Assembly: GCA_964506645.1 (NCBI GenBank)
Contig: CAZDML010000107.1
Span: 1 to 7,105 of the forward strand
Direction of reading: 5' to 3'
Source of the DNA: CAZDML01 sp964506645
GTDB lineage: Bacteria; Elusimicrobiota; Elusimicrobia; 2-01-FULL-59-12
DNA length: 7,105 nt
In this document: positions 6,195 through 7,105 of the stretch, piece by piece
Position numbering within the stretch: the first letter of the stretch is position 1
Layout: every line of letters starts with the position of its first letter
The notes under the pieces: generated by a model
Told to the model about the DNA's origin: nothing
Seen by the model: only the letters and a program-made list of their open reading frames with translations
Databases searched by the model: none
Position numbers and translations under genes: made by a program

Positions 6195-7105
6195 AAATTG
6201 CGTTTATTCGGGGCCCCTTCCTTAACCCCTTTGAACTTCAGCTTTATCGTCCGCTCTTCGCTCGCCATTCCTTCCAACTTATAGGTTCCTCATGGCAGTT
6301 TTATCGCTTCCCTTTGGAGACGCGAGGGGCTGCTTACTTCAATGCGGATTTTTGGGGGGTGTCACTGGGGACTTACGCTCCAAAAGTTAATCGGTTCTTA
6401 AGTTGGACGATAGGGCAAAGCTACCGACTTTCAGGCTTGGAAAAGGCTCTCCAGGGGAGCGATATTCTTCATGCGGCGGAAACCTACACGACGATGAGTT
6501 ATCAATGCGCTCAGCTAAAAGCTAAAATTGGCGCTAAGCTTGTGATTACAGTATCTGAAAACATCGCAGGAGCCGGTGAGCGTCATCCACTTCGGAAAGC
6601 GAGAAAACGCTATGTAATTCGCCAGGCTGATGCGTTTATAGCGGGTTCAGAAAAAACACGGCAAGCACTCGTGGCGGATAAGGTCCCTGCCGCGACGATT
6701 GAGTTCATTCCGATGTCCGTTGATGCGACGGTTTTTTCGCCGATGGCCAAAGACGAAACGCTTTTAAAAAAGCTGGGGATCTCCAAAGAGGAATTCGTTG
6801 TTTTATTCGTGGGCCGTTTTGCATCAGAAAAAGGGATTGAGGACCTGGTTAAGATCATGGATACCGTCCTTGGCTCCGATCGTTCAAAAGCGATACGTTT
6901 TCTTTGTGTCGGAGGGGGACCTCTAGGGTCGTTGCTTGAGCGAGCCCGGCAGCGTTGGGGAGATCGTGTTTTGATTCACCCCTTCGTCGCGTACGAGCAG
7001 ATGCACGCTTTTTACTCTGTCGCCGATCTGTTTATGCTCCCCAGTAAGCCAGAAAAACGGATTGCAGAACAATTCGGTTTTGTTTTGGCTGAAAGTATGG
7101 CTCAG
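6191..7105 (+). CDS. GT4-type glycosyltransferase (3' end outside window)
   Basis: The frame opens at ATG 6191, overlapping the preceding stop as ATGA, and stays open for 305 codons to the window edge. The predicted cytoplasmic GT-B enzyme begins MKIAFIRGPFLNPFEL. Its N-terminal domain has DILHAAETYT and KLVITVSENI, then ADAFIAGSEKTR, where GT4 enzymes usually have an A-D-x-(F/V)-I-A-x-S segment. The C-terminal domain has IPMSVD, VVLFVGRFASEKGIEDL, VGGGPL and the E-x7-E motif at E293/E301 (EQFGFVLAE), followed by SMAQ at the edge. About 60 to 100 residues are probably missing. It differs clearly from the GT4 enzyme at 234-1376 in its N-terminal half and lacks that protein's cysteine set. The PSKPEKRIAEQFG context resembles enzymes that modify lipid-linked glycans, but substrate is unknown. 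No strong ribosome-binding site is present; coupling to the membrane protein gene is likely. Confidence 0.9.
   Translation, partial: MKIAFIRGPFLNPFELQLYRPLFARHSFQLIGSSWQFYRFPLETRGAAYFNADFWGVSLGTYAPKVNRFLSWTIGQSYRLSGLEKALQGSDILHAAETYTTMSYQCAQLKAKIGAKLVITVSENIAGAGERHPLRKARKRYVIRQADAFIAGSEKTRQALVADKVPAATIEFIPMSVDATVFSPMAKDETLLKKLGISKEEFVVLFVGRFASEKGIEDLVKIMDTVLGSDRSKAIRFLCVGGGPLGSLLERARQRWGDRVLIHPFVAYEQMHAFYSVADLFMLPSKPEKRIAEQFGFVLAESMAQ

Noticed and set aside
6610..6858. Minus-strand open frame of 82 codons
   Set aside because: Antisense to the second GT4 gene, whose own frame is open to the window end.
1..7105. Possible CRISPR array, tRNA, insertion sequence, promoter or terminator
   Set aside because: Reading both strands I found no spaced direct repeats, transposase-like ORF, cloverleaf candidates or hairpin followed by a T run; gene-free stretches are at most a few tens of bases.

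Overview
The window is a fragment of a bacterial cell-surface polysaccharide (O-antigen, capsule or exopolysaccharide) biosynthesis cluster. All genes lie on the plus strand, are packed almost end to end, and run off both edges. Base composition looks balanced (near half G+C by eye). A run of ten Ns at 488-497 shows this is a draft assembly, possibly from a metagenome. A Gram-negative bacterium is the most natural reading because two O-antigen ligase/polymerase-type membrane proteins are present, but nothing here identifies the taxon.

Layout, left to right: (1) 1-237, C-terminal tail of a polytopic membrane protein resembling the end of O-antigen ligase/Wzy-type proteins; (2) 234-1376, a GT4-type (GT-B fold) glycosyltransferase interrupted by the N gap; (3) 1382-2428 (alternative start 1373), an extended short-chain dehydrogenase/reductase related to CDP-paratose 2-epimerases, with Phe in place of the usual catalytic Tyr; (4) 2415-3065, a class I SAM-dependent methyltransferase, and (5) 2983-3939, a GT2 glycosyltransferase; these two look like the halves of one bifunctional methyltransferase-GT2 protein of about 508 residues, split by a frameshift near 2985; (6) 3946-4842, a WecG/TagA/CpsF-family glycosyltransferase; (7) 4872-6194, a complete O-antigen ligase/polymerase-type membrane protein; (8) 6191 to the window end, a second GT4-type glycosyltransferase lacking its C-terminus.

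Together the products could supply much of a lipid-linked glycan pathway. The WecG/TagA-type enzyme typically adds an early sugar to a polyprenyl-diphosphate-sugar, the GT4 and GT2 enzymes extend or decorate the chain, the epimerase-like SDR prepares or modifies a nucleotide sugar, the methyltransferase domain may act on a sugar or lipid-linked intermediate, and the two membrane proteins are candidates for polymerisation and ligation or transfer. The initiating phosphoglycosyl transferase, the flippase and the rest of nucleotide-sugar synthesis are not in the window. The specific sugars cannot be read from the sequence.

Gene junctions are ATGA overlaps (234-237, 6191-6194, possibly 1373-1376), a 14-base overlap (2415-2428) or short gaps (6 and 29 bases). 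This fits one translationally coupled operon whose promoter and terminator lie outside the window. No RNA genes, mobile elements, CRISPR arrays or internal promoters could be supported. I see no clearly new biological system; the strongest observations are the split methyltransferase-GT2 gene, the Tyr-to-Phe change in the SDR and the presence of two ligase/polymerase-like proteins.
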